Of a stretch of 64,000 nt of DNA, positions 1 through 10,085 are shown piece by piece (position 1 is the stretch's first letter; each line of letters opens with the position of its first letter). Both the position numbers and the translations under genes were made by a program. Source of the stretch: Petaurus breviceps papuanus (Eukaryota; Chordata; Mammalia; Diprotodontia; Petauridae); contig JAMXIF010000031.1 in the NCBI GenBank assembly GCA_028583685.1, forward strand, positions 6,644,128 to 6,708,127. The letters run 5' to 3'. The notes beneath the pieces are model-generated. The model ran no database searches. It saw only the letters and a list, made by a program, of their open reading frames with translations, and was not told the origin of the DNA.

Positions 1-590
1 GGAAAAGTAATGAGTTCTGTTTTGAACCTGTTGAGTTTGAGATTTCCCTAGGATATCCACTTTGAAATGACCAATAGGCAGTTTGTACTAGACTAGACTA
101 GAGTTAAGGAAAGAAATTAAATCTGGATGTATAGATTCTGGGTATCATCTGCACAAATGAGATAATTAAGCCCATGGGAGCTGATGAAGTCGCAAGGTGA
201 ATGAATGTACAAAAAGAAGAGGGCCCAGGCCAGAGCCTTGAGGTACACCAACCAGAGACGTGGTAAAGATGATTCAGAAAAGGAGACTAGGAAGGAGTGA
301 TCAGACAGAAGAACCAAGAGAGAGCAGCGTCATGACAATCCAGAGAGAAGAAAGGTGTTAACAGCAGTATATGCCACAGAGAGATCAAGAAGGATGAAGA
401 CTGAGATGAGACTATCCAATTTGGAAATTAAAAGACTTTTTGATAACTTCCAATTGAGTGAAAAGTAAAGGATAAATAAGCTGAGAACCTGGAAAGGAAG
501 GATTGTGGCATCCTCCATAGACATAAGGAGCTCAGAAGGGGTCAAGGGGTGGAAATGTAATTCATCTAATTCAATGTAATTCATCCTATG
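1..590 (-). mobile_element. L2 LINE fragment, reverse-transcriptase region
   Basis: Read on the minus strand, two adjacent stretches translate to degraded CR1-clade reverse transcriptase. One carries LLDLSVAYTAVN (compare the L2 motif A block LLDLSAAFDTVDH). About 85 codons further on comes CADDTQNLYIQ (compare the catalytic YADDTQLY block). Order and spacing fit RT motifs A to C. The frame is broken and the first Tyr of YADD is Cys, so this is an inactive fossil. The 5' part runs off the window edge or is truncated. Confidence 0.8.
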
Positions 591-1095
591 CTACTTCCTC
601 CTTGCCACACATAAAAAATAAGAAAAGTAAAGTGTGTTTGGGGGGAAGGGGGAGATAGATAGTGAGAGGCAGTTATCAGACACTGCGCTGGGAGTCAGAA
701 ATCAGCTAGCTCAGCAGTTGAACCTGGGTCAGGTTAGGTTATATTTGCCTTGAGAGGACAACATTTGGTGGAAGGATCAAAGGTCAGTTATGTGAAGGGG
801 TGAACTAGGGTACTGAAAAGGTAGTGCAGTTGCAGACAAGCCCATGATTAAGAATGGGGTGTGGGCTGAGGGAGGGATATATAACCCTTCTGGTTCTCCA
901 GTTGGCTGACCACCTGCTTCCTAGGATCATCCCACAGTCCTGCGATGGCAGCTTTGGAGACTGTTACTCTAGAAGAAGTCAGAAGGAGACAGATCACCAT
1001 AATGAAGAACCCTCCACTACCAGAGCCATCTAAGCATTAGAGGCATTATGCTAATTCCCCAAGTCATCTTGTACATGCTAATAGATTTTTGGTAG
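591..1095. other. Unassigned intronic sequence
   Basis: No element recognised with confidence. A TATA-like stretch sits near 878-887, followed by a C/T-rich segment, but no coding potential or promoter architecture supports a gene here. Confidence 0.4.
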
Positions 1096-1099
1096 CTAC

Positions 1100-1190
1100 C
1101 TTCAGTCAGCCAAAAAACAAGCATTCATTAAATGCCCCCTGTGTGCCAGGCACTATGCCAAGACAAAAGTGAAGCTTCCCTGTTCTCAGG
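1100..1190 (-). mobile_element. L2 3' end
   Basis: Shows the antisense L2 terminus: cattcattaaatgcc followed by tgtgccaggcactatgcc. Short, diverged fragment. Confidence 0.6.
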
Positions 1191-1204
1191 TTTGAAGTGG
1201 ATGA

Positions 1205-1365
1205 AAAAAGAAAGGGAAGTTGTTACCTGTTTGACCTTGGGAAAGTCACTTAACTTTTATGAGCTTAGCTTTCCTCATTTATGTGTAAAATGAGGCCAGA
1301 TGAGGAGGAGTAAGTGATCTGTAAGGTACCTTCTAGCTAGACTGTGGTGCTGTGGGAAATTAATA
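1205..1365 (+). mobile_element. MIR SINE
   Basis: MIR core in sense: gaccttgggaaagtcactta, then cctcattt and gtaaaatgagg, then ggtaccttctagct, a 3' variant common in marsupial MIRs. The tRNA-derived head is missing. Confidence 0.75.
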
Positions 1366-1970
1366 AGTTCTCCAGTAATTGAAGTGATTGAGCTGAAGCT
1401 GAAGGACCATCTCTCAGAGATGATGGAGAAGAGAGTCTTGAATTGGGTGGGCAACTGAACTGAGAGGCTTCTGAAGTCCCTTACAAGCCTAATATTCAGC
1501 GATCCCCAGCAGAGTGGATACATCCTCATGATGCCAGGCCTCAGAGCATTTCTAAGGGCAGACAGGGGCACCATGAACCAGCTTTGTCAGCAGGTGCTTC
1601 CAGGTTAGCTCACACTGAAGTCATTTCTTACCTTACTACTCTAATTAGGGTCACATTAAAGTCACAGAGAATTAATTAATAATGGAATCTTAAGGGCAAC
1701 TGCTTCTGGAACCTGCCAGCTATGTGATGCTGGTTGATTCAACAGCACCTCCCACCCCACCCTGTGTGCCTGAGCAGCTCCTAGGACCATAGCTAATGGC
1801 TGAGTTGCTGACCTGCCAGGGTGGAAGGAGTTTCTGCATTGGAATCTCCCCACACTGAAGAAGTGACAGGTTTGAGCCTCTCCCTAGCCCTTGCCCACAC
1901 CCTGAATATTTTTTGATGGAGAATGGACTCCTGAGACTTGAAACCCCCATCCATCTGCCAACAGACAGCA
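1366..1970. other. Unassigned intronic sequence
   Basis: Nothing recognised. Minus-strand open frames here are shadows without domain content. Confidence 0.4.
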
Positions 1971-1973
1971 CCC

Positions 1974-2020
1974 CACATACACACACATGCACACACACAC
2001 ACACGCACACACACATGCAT
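1974..2020. repeat. (CA)n microsatellite
   Basis: Imperfect CA repeat of about 45 bp with interspersed T and G. Confidence 0.95.
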
Positions 2021-2680
2021 GTTCTAAAGACAAGATGGACTTCTGGCAGTTGGAAAGCAGCTCCCATCTGCCACATTGTTGTCTTTGTAGGGATCAGTGC
2101 ATCTGGCAGTCAGTTCATTAAAAGAAAAAGCCAAACAGCTGTGTCGACACCAAGCCAATACAGTGTTCTGATTTTAAATAGATTTGTTTGTTCAAATGGT
2201 GCAGATTTGGCCAGTTAGAGTACAGTTTCTGCCAGGTAATGGGCTCTTTCCTCCAAGCCCTAGGACAAAAATGTCGACCTATCTAGAGAGTTCTCTTTCT
2301 CAACTTAATGTGGGGGTTGAGATTCTGCTCTTTATTCTTTAACCAGATCCCACACTCCTTCCCTATCAATCCCCATGGCCTTCTTCTCCCTCCCCTTGCT
2401 AATTTCATTTAAAGCTTCAGGCTTACTCACTATCACATGGCTTCCCCTTCAGGTTAGCTGTGCTGTTTTGCAGGTCAGATCTCATTAGGAAAAATTAGGT
2501 TACAACAAAAATCTTTCAGTAAAGATGTTTTCAAGACTCAGCTGATAGCCTAATGATGAGTAAATTGCTCACAAGATATTTCTGAGGGCCTCCTGTGCGC
2601 TTAGTATTGTGGGTATCATGTCACAGGTCCTGCAAGATTGCACAATTAAGTGTTAAGTAGTATTTAAGACATGATGTCTC
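2021..2680. other. Unassigned intronic sequence
   Basis: No clear element. Around 2565-2640 a faint antisense L2-like string (cctcctgtgcgc) is possible but too diverged to call. Confidence 0.35.
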
Positions 2681-2682
2681 CA

Positions 2683-2880
2683 GGAAGGAAGGAGAGAAGG
2701 GAAGGAAGGAAGGAAGGAAGGAAGGAAGGAAGGAAGGAAGGAAGGANNNNNNNNNNGGAAGGAAGGAAGGAAGGAAGGAAGGAAGGAAGGAAGGAAGGAA
2801 GGAAGGAAGGAAGGAAGGAAGGAAGGAAGGAAGGAAGGAGGAAAGAGAGAAGGGAAGGGAAAAAAGTAAAGAGGAAGGAA
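2683..2880. repeat. (GGAA)n microsatellite with assembly gap
   Basis: Nearly pure GGAA units on both sides of ten N (2747-2756), decaying to imperfect purine repeats after about 2838. True length is unknown because of the gap. Long Lys/Glu/Gly/Arg open frames across it are artefacts of the 4-bp repeat. Confidence 0.97.
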
Positions 2881-2881
2881 A

Positions 2882-3420
2882 CCAGCATTTATTAAGTACC
2901 TACTATATACTGAGGGCAGCTAGGTAGTGCAGTAGATAAGAGTGTTGAATTTGGAGTCAGGAAGACTCATCTACCTGAGTTATAATCTGACCTCAGACTC
3001 TTACTAGCTGTGTGACCCTGAGCAAGTCACTTCACCCTGTTTGCCTCAGTTTCCTCATCTGTAAAATAAGCTGGAGAAGGAAATGGCAAACCACTCCAGT
3101 ATCTTTGCCAAGAAAACCCCAAATGGAGTCACAAAGAGTCAGACACAACTGAAACAACTCAGTAACGACAATAGCATATTGTGTATCAGGCACTGTGCTA
3201 AGTACTTTACAAATTTTATCCCATTTGATCCTTACAAAAACTTTGGGAGGAAGGTGCTCTCATTGTTCCCATTTTATAGTTGAGGAAGCTAAGACAGATA
3301 AAGGTGAAGTGACTTGCCCAAGATCACACAACTAGTAAGTGTATGAGACTGGATTTGAATTCAGATCTTCTGACTCCAGGCCTAGGATTCTAACACTGTG
3401 CCATCTAGCTGCCTAGCTGG
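2882..3420 (-). mobile_element. MIR-family SINE, split by a Mar1 SINE
   Basis: The outer element is antisense MIR: catttattaagtacctacta at its left edge (2885-2910), resuming after the insertion at about 3172 with caggcactgtgctaagtact. It continues through cccattttatagttgaggaa, gacttgcccaagatcacaca and ending in the tRNA-derived head gccatctagctgcct at about 3415. The interruption is at 2914-3170. Confidence 0.85.
2914..3170 (+). mobile_element. Mar1-type SINE (BovB-tailed CORE-SINE), near full length
   Basis: Begins with a tRNA-derived head (gggcagctaggtagtgcag), then the CORE (tgtgaccctgagcaagtcac, cctcatctgtaaaat), then a tail shared with BovB/RTE LINEs (ggagaaggaaatggcaaacc, gccaagaaaacccc, gagtcagacacaactga). 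The tail match indicates mobilisation by a BovB-like LINE. It is inserted in the MIR at 2882-3420, so it is younger than that MIR. Confidence 0.92.
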
Positions 3421-3489
3421 GGAGATCTGACCCCCACACAAACCTATTTATTCACATATTTATGGGATGCCATCTGTATGCATGGCAGC

Positions 3490-3620
3490 AAATTAACAAA
3501 TCATAGCATTTATAAATGCCAGGCATTGTGGTAAGCATTGGGAGCAAAGTATTCTGCTAAATCTTTGGGATCCCAAGATAAATAGGACATATTCCTGTTT
3601 TTAAGGAATTTCTTCACTGT
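3490..3620 (-). mobile_element. L2 3' end
   Basis: Antisense L2 terminus: catttataaatgccaggc, then gtaagcattggg, then an internal stretch before the 3' UTR. Diverged. Confidence 0.55.
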
Positions 3621-3624
3621 ATAA

Positions 3625-4055
3625 CAGTGGTCCATTCCCTCTTATTGTGTGATAGACCCCTCTGGAAGTCTAGTGAAGACTGTGGATCGCTAATCACAAC
3701 GAACAGTTTAAATGCATAAAATAGAATATGTAGGATTACTAAGGAAACCAATTATATTGAAATGAAATTATCAAAACATTAAAACATCAAGCTCAAGGAG
3801 AGAAAAGAACCCCAGACAAACCTGTTTGGTGCCCCAAGCATCTGAAAGAAGTTAAATGTGAGTTGCAGACCCCAATTGCAGACTGCCATGAGAATCAAAT
3901 AAGATAAGAAATAGAAAGCCTTTTGCGTACCTCAAAATGCTCTAACAAGGTCACTCACACTAGTTACTAATATTATATATTAAAAAATCTTTGTTTTTAT
4001 TTATTATTATTAGTTTTGTATAATATATACACACTTATTAGTTATAATAATACAG
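3625..4055. other. AT-rich unassigned sequence, possible hAT remnant
   Basis: 3625-3890 resembles the interior of a mammalian hAT-type non-autonomous DNA transposon that recurs near 9190 and 33777 (AT-rich core plus gcagacccc near the end), but terminal repeats are not visible. 3960-4050 is simple AT-rich DNA. Confidence 0.35.
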
Positions 4056-4059
4056 TCAT

Positions 4060-4470
4060 GACTGTAGAAATAGAAGGAACCATGATGGCCCTCTAGTTGA
4101 ACACCTTATTTTATAGATAAGGAAACTGAGACCCAAGGGGATTAAGTTCAGTGCTTCAGTGAATTTCTGATCTCACTATTGAATGAAAAGCATTGATTGA
4201 ATAATATCTGGCCCCAACGAAGTAGAGCATAATGGAATTTGGGGCAACCTGGCAGGATAACAGAAAAGACATTTTTATACAAACCCAAGTCTATGATGCC
4301 CCTCAGATCATATTGTGTAGGAATCCATCCACTTTTCACTCTATTTTCTTTTTGTGAGGCAATCATCATTAAGTGACTTTGCCTGGGGTCACATAGCTAG
4401 TAAGAATGTCTGAGGCCACATTTGAACTCATGTCCTTCTGACCCTATCCACTGAGCCACTTAGTTGCCTC
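4060..4470 (-). mobile_element. MIR SINE split by a 220-bp insertion
   Basis: Left part: ccctctagttgaacacctta, gataaggaaactgagaccc. Right part resumes at 4368 with aagtgactttgcctggggtc, cacatagctagtaag and the head ccacttagttgcct. The insertion lies at 4148-4367 and is flanked by attaagt on both sides. Confidence 0.8.
4148..4367. other. 220-bp insertion of unknown family
   Basis: Interrupts an antisense MIR exactly at its ttaagt segment, which is present on both sides (attaagt at 4141-4147 and 4368-4374), the sign of a target-site duplication. The insert has neither an obvious A-tail nor terminal inverted repeats. It holds a 73-codon minus-strand open frame that matched no family I recognise. 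Confidence 0.6.
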
Positions 4471-4780
4471 AATCCATCCCTTGTTTTGCCCTTTCAGTTT
4501 TCTCTCCTAAGCTTATCATTTGGTGGAAGGGAGAGGCTCGGAAGTATTTATTCAGACATCCTTGAGTACTTGAGGACATCCATCAGCACATCCCCCTTTC
4601 AAGACACCTATAAAAGGCATAACAGGTTAGAATTCTCATTCTCACAGATGTATTCTAGCTATGGGAGGGGAGAGGTTGCCCATTGATCCCCAAAGCTTTT
4701 TGAAATTTTATTTCATAGAGAACAATCAAACATCTATCAAGCTCCTGCTGTATAAAGAAAGCTATACTGCTTTTGGAAAT
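4471..4780. other. Unassigned intronic sequence
   Basis: Nothing recognised. A 66-codon plus-strand frame shows no domain signature. Confidence 0.35.
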
Positions 4781-4784
4781 GAAG

Positions 4785-4905
4785 CAAACAGCAAGCACTT
4801 ACTAATTGCCAGCTCCCTGCCAGCCACTACTTAGGTTCTAGGGATACAACGACAAAACCTGAAACAAGCCCTTCCCTTAAGAAGCTTACTGCTCACTCTT
4901 ATGTA
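4785..4905 (-). mobile_element. L2 3' end
   Basis: Antisense: aagcacttactaattgcc, ctagggatacaacgacaaaa, cttcccttaagaagctta. These match the reversed 3' UTR of L2. Confidence 0.7.
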
Positions 4906-4909
4906 ATGT

Positions 4910-5105
4910 TTTTCAGTTTTCCCAGTACTTTCCTCCCAACACCTCAGTGCAGCAGAGAGCAAGAATTCATTATCCCTGTGTTATAGATGCAGCAAATCAG
5001 CCACAAAGAGAGTGACTTGTCTCAGGTCTCATGGATGGTAAGTGGGAGAGCTGAAAACTCAACCCAGGTCCCCAGAATGCAAGTCCATTGTTCACCAAGG
5101 TGCTG
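4910..5105 (-). mobile_element. MIR SINE
   Basis: Antisense MIR: attcattatccctgtgttat, gagtgacttgtctcagg, then aacccaggtccccagaatgc. Old and diverged. Confidence 0.65.
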
Positions 5106-5830
5106 CAGAAGGAAATAAATGAAGAGAGAAATGCTTATGAATGGTTAGATGTGAAATTCTCAGAAGGACGGGTTGAATAGGAGGCCTTTTCCATCAGCTA
5201 TAATTTGTTCAATTGCTTTCCTATCTTGGTGATTTAATGTTTTATCTCCACGACTTGGGCCTGTCAGCTTGTCCTTGGGGATACAGGTTCTCTTTTCATC
5301 TGTGGAGTTCTGAACGTAATTACTTTTGTTTCGGGGAGCATTTAGAGCAGTTTGAAAGGAGATAAAGTTTAAAAAGCATTAGAAAGTATGTGTTTGGGAG
5401 ACTTTTGGACTGTCAAAAAGAAAGAGCCTTGGTGCTCCAGCAGAACTTTTTCTGATTTCTAATTCACAGAAATGGGAGGGGGGTGGAGAGGAAGAAGCAT
5501 TTTCCCCACTTTTCCAGAAACAGATAATGTCACTGGGTCAAAGGACACATTAAGAAGGAAGGAGAAAAAGAATTTCAGTTTAGCTACTCAAACATCTGAT
5601 CTTAGCTGAAAGTTAAAGAGGCTTAAAGGAATCCTGGCTGATATAGCCATTTAATATTAGTGTCTCCAAAGCTCCTACAAAGGTCATCTTCATATACAGT
5701 GTTGATGTTGGTGCTTGACTTTGAATATGTAATAAGTTATGTTTCTAGTACATTCTTGTAGTGTTACACTAAGCTACTTGCTTAATTTCTCTGGCCATAA
5801 GTTTTTTCATTTATAAGGAATGGAAACAGC
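5106..5830. other. Repeat-poor intronic block
   Basis: About 700 bp with no recognisable transposon sequence in an otherwise repeat-dense window. No open frame with domain content. It could be conserved non-coding DNA or simply decayed sequence. Confidence 0.4.
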
Positions 5831-5835
5831 AATAT

Positions 5836-5875
5836 AATGAGATTAATAATGATGATGATGGTGATGATAGTAATT
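5836..5875. repeat. (ATG/ATA)n simple repeat
   Basis: Short GAT/ATG triplet run (gatgatgatggtgatgatag). Confidence 0.8.
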
Positions 5876-5943
5876 ATCTCACTTGCTTCTCTTAATGAGG
5901 AGGAGGAGGATGAAGAGAGAAGTAATTCATGCAATGTTTTACA

Positions 5944-6202
5944 TTGTTGTGCTTGTTGTTTAGTCATTTCCATTATGCCAGACTTTTCATCACCCTCTTT
6001 GGTTGTTTGGGGTTTTTTGGCAGAAATACTGGAATGGTTTGCCATTTCCTTCTCCAGTTCATTTTACAAATGAGGAAACTGAGGCAAGCAGGATTAAATG
6101 ATCTGCCTAGAGTCACACAGCTAGTGAGTGTTTCAGGCTGGATTTGAACTCAGGTCTTCCTGACTCCTGGTGTTTCAACTACTGTGCCACCTAGCTGCCT
6201 TT
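5944..6202 (-). mobile_element. Mar1-type SINE, antisense, near full length
   Basis: Starts with the reversed BovB-like tail (ttgttgtttagtcatttcc, tttgccatttccttctccag), passes through ttacaaatgaggaaactgag and gagtcacacagctagtgagt, and ends in the reversed tRNA head tgccacctagctgcc. Confidence 0.9.
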
Positions 6203-6299
6203 TACATTAATGCTGTACTTTAATAACAAACTAACATTTTAATTAATAAGTTTCATAAATAATTAATTCTATTAATAAATTAACATTTCACATTCATAA

Positions 6300-6548
6300 T
6301 ACACTAATATGTATGTAACACTTGAAGGCTTGCAGTGTTCTTTCCATATGTTATCCCCTTTGTTCCTCAAAACAAATGTGAGCTAAGTTTCTTATCCCTG
6401 TTTTACAGACATAGAAACTGGAGCTCAGAGAGATTCTGTAATTTGTCTGGAGTCACATAGCTAGTAAGAAAAGGAGGTCATATTTGAACGCAGACCCTCT
6501 TGACTCCAAGCCCAACACTCTGTCTCCTGAGCCACTTAGCTACCTCTA
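6300..6548 (-). mobile_element. MIR SINE, near full length
   Basis: Antisense 3' end near 6320 (gaaggcttgcagtgttcttt), ctgttttacagacatagaaa, gagtcacatagctagtaag, and head gccacttagctacct. Confidence 0.8.
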
Positions 6549-6554
6549 GGCATG

Positions 6555-6740
6555 TAGATGTTTCACATTTTATGCCCTATGACCTTTGTAGCTATCCCAA
6601 GAGGTCAGTGGAATAAGTAACATTGCTCCTATTCAATAGAAGACCCAACTGAAGGACAAAGACGTTAAATGATATTTCTAAGACTGGTATCAAATTCATC
6701 ACTAGAACCCTGTTCCCTGCCTCCTCTCTGCCCTGTCCAT
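6555..6740 (-). mobile_element. Old MIR fragment
   Basis: Faint antisense MIR order: tagctatcccaagaggtcag, gctcctattcaatagaagac, gttaaatgatatttctaag. Low identity. Confidence 0.45.
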
Positions 6741-6744
6741 TCAG

Positions 6745-6890
6745 TGCTTAACACAGCTAAAGTATGGGACTGACCATGTCATTCCCCTACTCACTAAGCT
6801 GTAATTGCTCCCAATTTCTTTTTGGACCAAATACAGACTCCTCTGCTCAGTATTTCAAGATTTTCACAATCTGGCTTTCACCCTGGCTTA
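6745..6890 (+). mobile_element. L2 3' UTR fragment, sense
   Basis: Carries the L2 string gaccatgtcattcccctact, then caatttctttttggacc, caaatacagactcctct and cacaatctggctttcaccct. A perfect inverted repeat begins at its right edge. Confidence 0.65.
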
Positions 6891-6920
6891 TAAAATGCAA
6901 GGATTTTCATTTTATAAGCC
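6885..6920. repeat. Perfect 13-bp inverted repeat
   Basis: ggcttataaaatg (6885-6897) and cattttataagcc (6908-6920) are exact reverse complements separated by 10 bp. It is probably a chance or local fold-back mutation at the end of an L2 fragment. Confidence 0.8.
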
Positions 6921-8130
6921 AGTCATTTTATAGGGACTAGAGATTCCTTCCAGCTCTAAATCTTTGTTTCTGTTATGGGCAAGATTGCTGGGCAGGCCTT
7001 GGTGAAAGCACCCAGTGTTTCAGCTTTGAAAGGACCGTGAGTTATTCCTTCCTGGGGTGAGGAGGCCAAGACAGGAGAATCCTGAGCAGGAGCTGTTCCT
7101 ACTTGCAAAGAGCATGGGGGGATGTTTGAATTATTACTGGTAAAAAAAAAAAAAAAAAAAGAATGATGAGAACAATCTATCGGTGCTCCTGGAGGAATTG
7201 CAAATGAGCAGTCAGGAAGGTTATGATAAAAAAAAAATGTGTCTGGGTGCCCATGGCTGAGAATACAAGCTAATGAGATAGGAAAATAAAATCCAAACTC
7301 CAGCTCACCCAGGAAAATAGAAAGTGAGGTTGCCATCTTGTGGCAAGATGATTCATTTAAGGAACAGAGAGAGTACCACATTCCTGTTGCTTCCAACCTA
7401 ACTTTCTCTCCCTGCCCTCCCTTGCTGATTTAGGAAGATTTGATGATCTCTCTGATGATAATAATCCTGCCAACAGAGTTTAATATGCAAATACCTTGGC
7501 ACTGATTAGAGACCCAGATCGAGAGTTTTGCAAGGCAAAAGCTCAGAATTTCCTTCTGATTTGGTCTACGGTGACTTCTGTTTTAACTCCCCATTTAACT
7601 CTGCTTTCAGCACCTTGGATAAAATATTTAGAGGAAGAAAAAAGGGAGCAGATGCAGGGAAGGATAAATAGGATTTTCTGTACTTAGAATGAGGCCATTT
7701 ATTTCTGTATACAGATCTATCAGGCGTGTTATTTATGTCTTTTCCAATTTTCTAGCCCCAGGATTTTTTAGTGAGGTTAGGTTTCCTCCCCCAACCAAAA
7801 TACATATTTATATGTGTACATACATTCACAGAATGTTTTCATATTTATGTGTATGTGTGTATTTCAGGGAAATTTGTTGCTAGTGTTATACCACATTCAA
7901 GCACTTATGCCAGCAAATGTACCATCAACCCCCTGTTTAAAGAAACAACCCTAAACACTCTTTCAAACTATGTGTCCTATTTGGATCTCTGTCTTACTTC
8001 ATGAAGGAAAAACAACTTGGAATAATAATTATGCTCAGACAGTTAAATTAGTAAAAATATCCTCTCTGAAATATACCCAGATGGTGCAAAGTCCAGTAGG
8101 ACACAGAGAATTAAAAGGAATCTCCATTCA
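6921..8130. other. Mostly unassigned intronic sequence
   Basis: 6935-6968 has a short MIR-like 3' motif (gattccttccagctctaaat). A 20-bp poly(A) run lies at 7141-7160 and may mark the tail of an unrecognised retroelement. The 146-codon minus-strand frame across 6956-7396 crosses that poly(A) as a poly-Phe run and is spurious. Confidence 0.4.
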
Positions 8131-8134
8131 GACA

Positions 8135-8300
8135 GTGAGGTAGCAGTGTGGTTCAGTGGAAAGAATGCTGGACTACAGGTGAGAGACCAGACCTTATGTT
8201 AGGTTATATCTCTGGTCTGTAATGTGCCCCTATGCAAGGCATTTAACCTCTCTTGGCATCTGTTTCCTCATTGTAAATAATGGGAACAACACCATAACAA
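8135..8300 (+). mobile_element. MIR SINE
   Basis: Sense: agcagtgtggttcagtgga head, ggcatttaacctctcttgg, tttcctcattgtaaataatg. Confidence 0.75.
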
Positions 8301-8304
8301 TGAT

Positions 8305-8520
8305 GATCATAATAGCAACATTTAAATAGCACTTAGTATGTGTTAGGCATGGGGTTAAGTGCTTTATAGTTATTATCTTAATTGATCCTACCTTAAGAGG
8401 TTGGTGCTATTTTTATCCCCATTTTACAGATGAGGAAACAGAGGCAAATAAAGATTAAGTGATTTACACAGTGTTACACATCTTCAGTCCAGCACTCTAC
8501 CACACTACCTAGTTACCCCA
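8305..8520 (-). mobile_element. MIR SINE
   Basis: Antisense 3' end ttaggcatggggttaagtgc, ccccattttacagatgagga, and head actacctagttacccc. Confidence 0.8.
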
Positions 8521-8521
8521 A

Positions 8522-8762
8522 TAATAGTTAATAATAAAAGCTGCCATTTATATAGCCCTTTAAGATTTGCAAAGTGCTTGATGAGTATTATCTGTGATCC
8601 TCACACCTTCAGAGGTAGATGTTAAGGAACTGGAAGCAGGCAAAAGCGAGATGATTTGCCTAGGCCGAGTCACACAGATAGTATGAGTCTGAAGCTGGAT
8701 TTAAACTGAGGTCTTCCTAACTCCACGTCCAGCATTCTAGTCACCATACCACCTAGTTGAGT
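8522..8762 (-). mobile_element. MIR SINE
   Basis: Antisense: atagccctttaagatttgca, gagtcacacagatagtatga, gaggtcttcctaactccac, head accacctagttg. It abuts the previous MIR with almost no spacer. Confidence 0.8.
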
Positions 8763-8869
8763 TATTAGTACTGAAGGACTTAGAAGTTAAGAAAGATGCC
8801 ATTAAAATGCATAATAGTATGTGAATGTAAGGAATCATTATGCCTAGCAAGATTTACAAAGCATAAGGG

Positions 8870-9060
8870 GAGGAACTGTTATAGTGGAAAGGATACTGAA
8901 GCCCGAATCAGAAGACCTTTATTCAAAATCCCAACATTCCAGCTTCAATACCAACTTTGTGGCCTGGGGTAAGTCACTTAACCATTCTGGGCCATAACTG
9001 GATCATACATAGGACAGAGGCATTGGGTAAACTCTAAAGATTCATCTAGCCCAAAATTCT
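8870..9060 (+). mobile_element. MIR SINE
   Basis: Sense: ttatagtggaaaggatactg, aatcagaagacctttattca, gggtaagtcacttaaccatt, then the variant 3' end ctaaagattcatctagccc. Confidence 0.75.
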
Positions 9061-9189
9061 AAAACTCAAGGAACAGAATAGTAAGTATAGGATAAAGAGA
9101 GGAATGAGAAATACGAGTAGGGAAAACCAATGAGCATTTCTAGCATTTCAGTGTCCCCACTTACAGAGATCCTTAATGTAGGGTACATT

Positions 9190-9358
9190 ACTTTGGTTTT
9201 TTTAATAGATTTTTTTATAATTGTATTCCATTATAATAGCTTTCATTTTTAAACATCTGTATTTTATTTTATGCATTAAAAAAATTAATCTAACAAAGGG
9301 CCTATTGGCTTCAGCAGCTGCCAAAGAGGGTCCATGACACCAAAAAGGCTAAACACTT
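9190..9358 (+). mobile_element. hAT-type DNA transposon fragment
   Basis: AT-rich interior (attgtattccattataatag, attttattttatgcatta) ending in gggtccatgacaccaaaaag. This matches the right half of a mammalian non-autonomous hAT whose left half begins gttcttaacct. A left-half copy is seen at 33777. Family name not certain. Confidence 0.55.
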
Positions 9359-9586
9359 CTCATAGAGTTGGCCTGAGTACTGTGACCTATGAGGGGATTG
9401 ATGAATGCAAAGGTAAATCAGTTCCCTTGGCAATGTTAAATAATGCCTATAGGCTACAAGTGATTGTAGCTTGTCCCTTCTTTCCTTGAAGAGGCAGCTG
9501 AATTATCTACTTGAGTTCCCCATGCACTAAATTCACAACTATGGAAACAATCAATTCACCAACACGTATCAAATGCCAACACTGAG

Positions 9587-9670
9587 CTGGAGAAGGAAAT
9601 GACCAACCACTTCAGTATCTTTGCCAAGAAAACTCCAAATGGGGTCATGAAAAGTCTTAAGCAGTGACAT
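9587..9670 (+). mobile_element. BovB/RTE-like 3' tail (truncated Mar1 or RTE)
   Basis: Only the tail is present: gctggagaaggaaatgacca, gccaagaaaactccaaatgg, gtcatgaaaagtctta. The tRNA head and CORE are missing, so it is either a 5'-truncated Mar1 SINE or the 3' end of the partner LINE. The sequence alone cannot separate these. Confidence 0.7.
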
Positions 9671-9914
9671 ATGAAAATTAGTGTGCCACTCCTTTTTGTG
9701 GGCATTTCATTGAGGTCCAATTGAGTCAGGGTCTGGCTGGCCAAATCCCTCTATTATCAGTGTCCTGCCTCCCTCCAGGTGATCCTATCCCATCCATTCT
9801 CCTTTGGGGCCACCTTCTATCCACCCTGGAAAATTCCACCATGATCTTCCTGAAGATTTTGGTTGTGATTGCCTAAGTAAGCTCTTAGCACCCAGCACTG
9901 TTGAAGCTCAAAGA
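9671..9914. other. Unassigned
   Basis: Nothing recognised apart from a possible L2-like scrap near 9880-9900 (cttagcacccagcactg). Confidence 0.3.
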
Positions 9915-10085
9915 TATTTTGCCATGGAAGGGACTTTGGAGTGAGAAGACCTTAGTTCACTGCCAGCAAGAATATTTACTATCTATGTGGACTTGGGAAA
10001 ATGACTTCTTATCTCAGAACCTCAGTCTCTTTTTTTCTAAAATGAGACTGTTCACACTTGTAGTCTATCTCACATGTAATCCATT
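9915..10085 (+). mobile_element. MIR SINE
   Basis: Sense: gagtgagaagaccttagttc, actatctatgtggacttggg, cagaacctcagtctct, ctaaaatgagactg. Confidence 0.65.

Noticed and set aside
870-1020. Promoter with TATA-like gatatataaccc
   Set aside because: Isolated AT-rich string with no initiator, CpG enrichment or downstream exon.
2664-2895. Repetitive Lys/Glu/Gly/Arg and Leu/Pro/Ser/Phe frames
   Set aside because: Produced by the GGAA tetranucleotide repeat in any frame; the same applies at 30597-30951.
6956-7396. 146-codon minus-strand open frame
   Set aside because: It runs through a 20-bp poly(A) as poly-Phe, has no domain, and no splice or promoter context.
9587-9670. Autonomous BovB LINE
   Set aside because: Only about 80 bp of the tail is present; a truncated Mar1 SINE is as likely.
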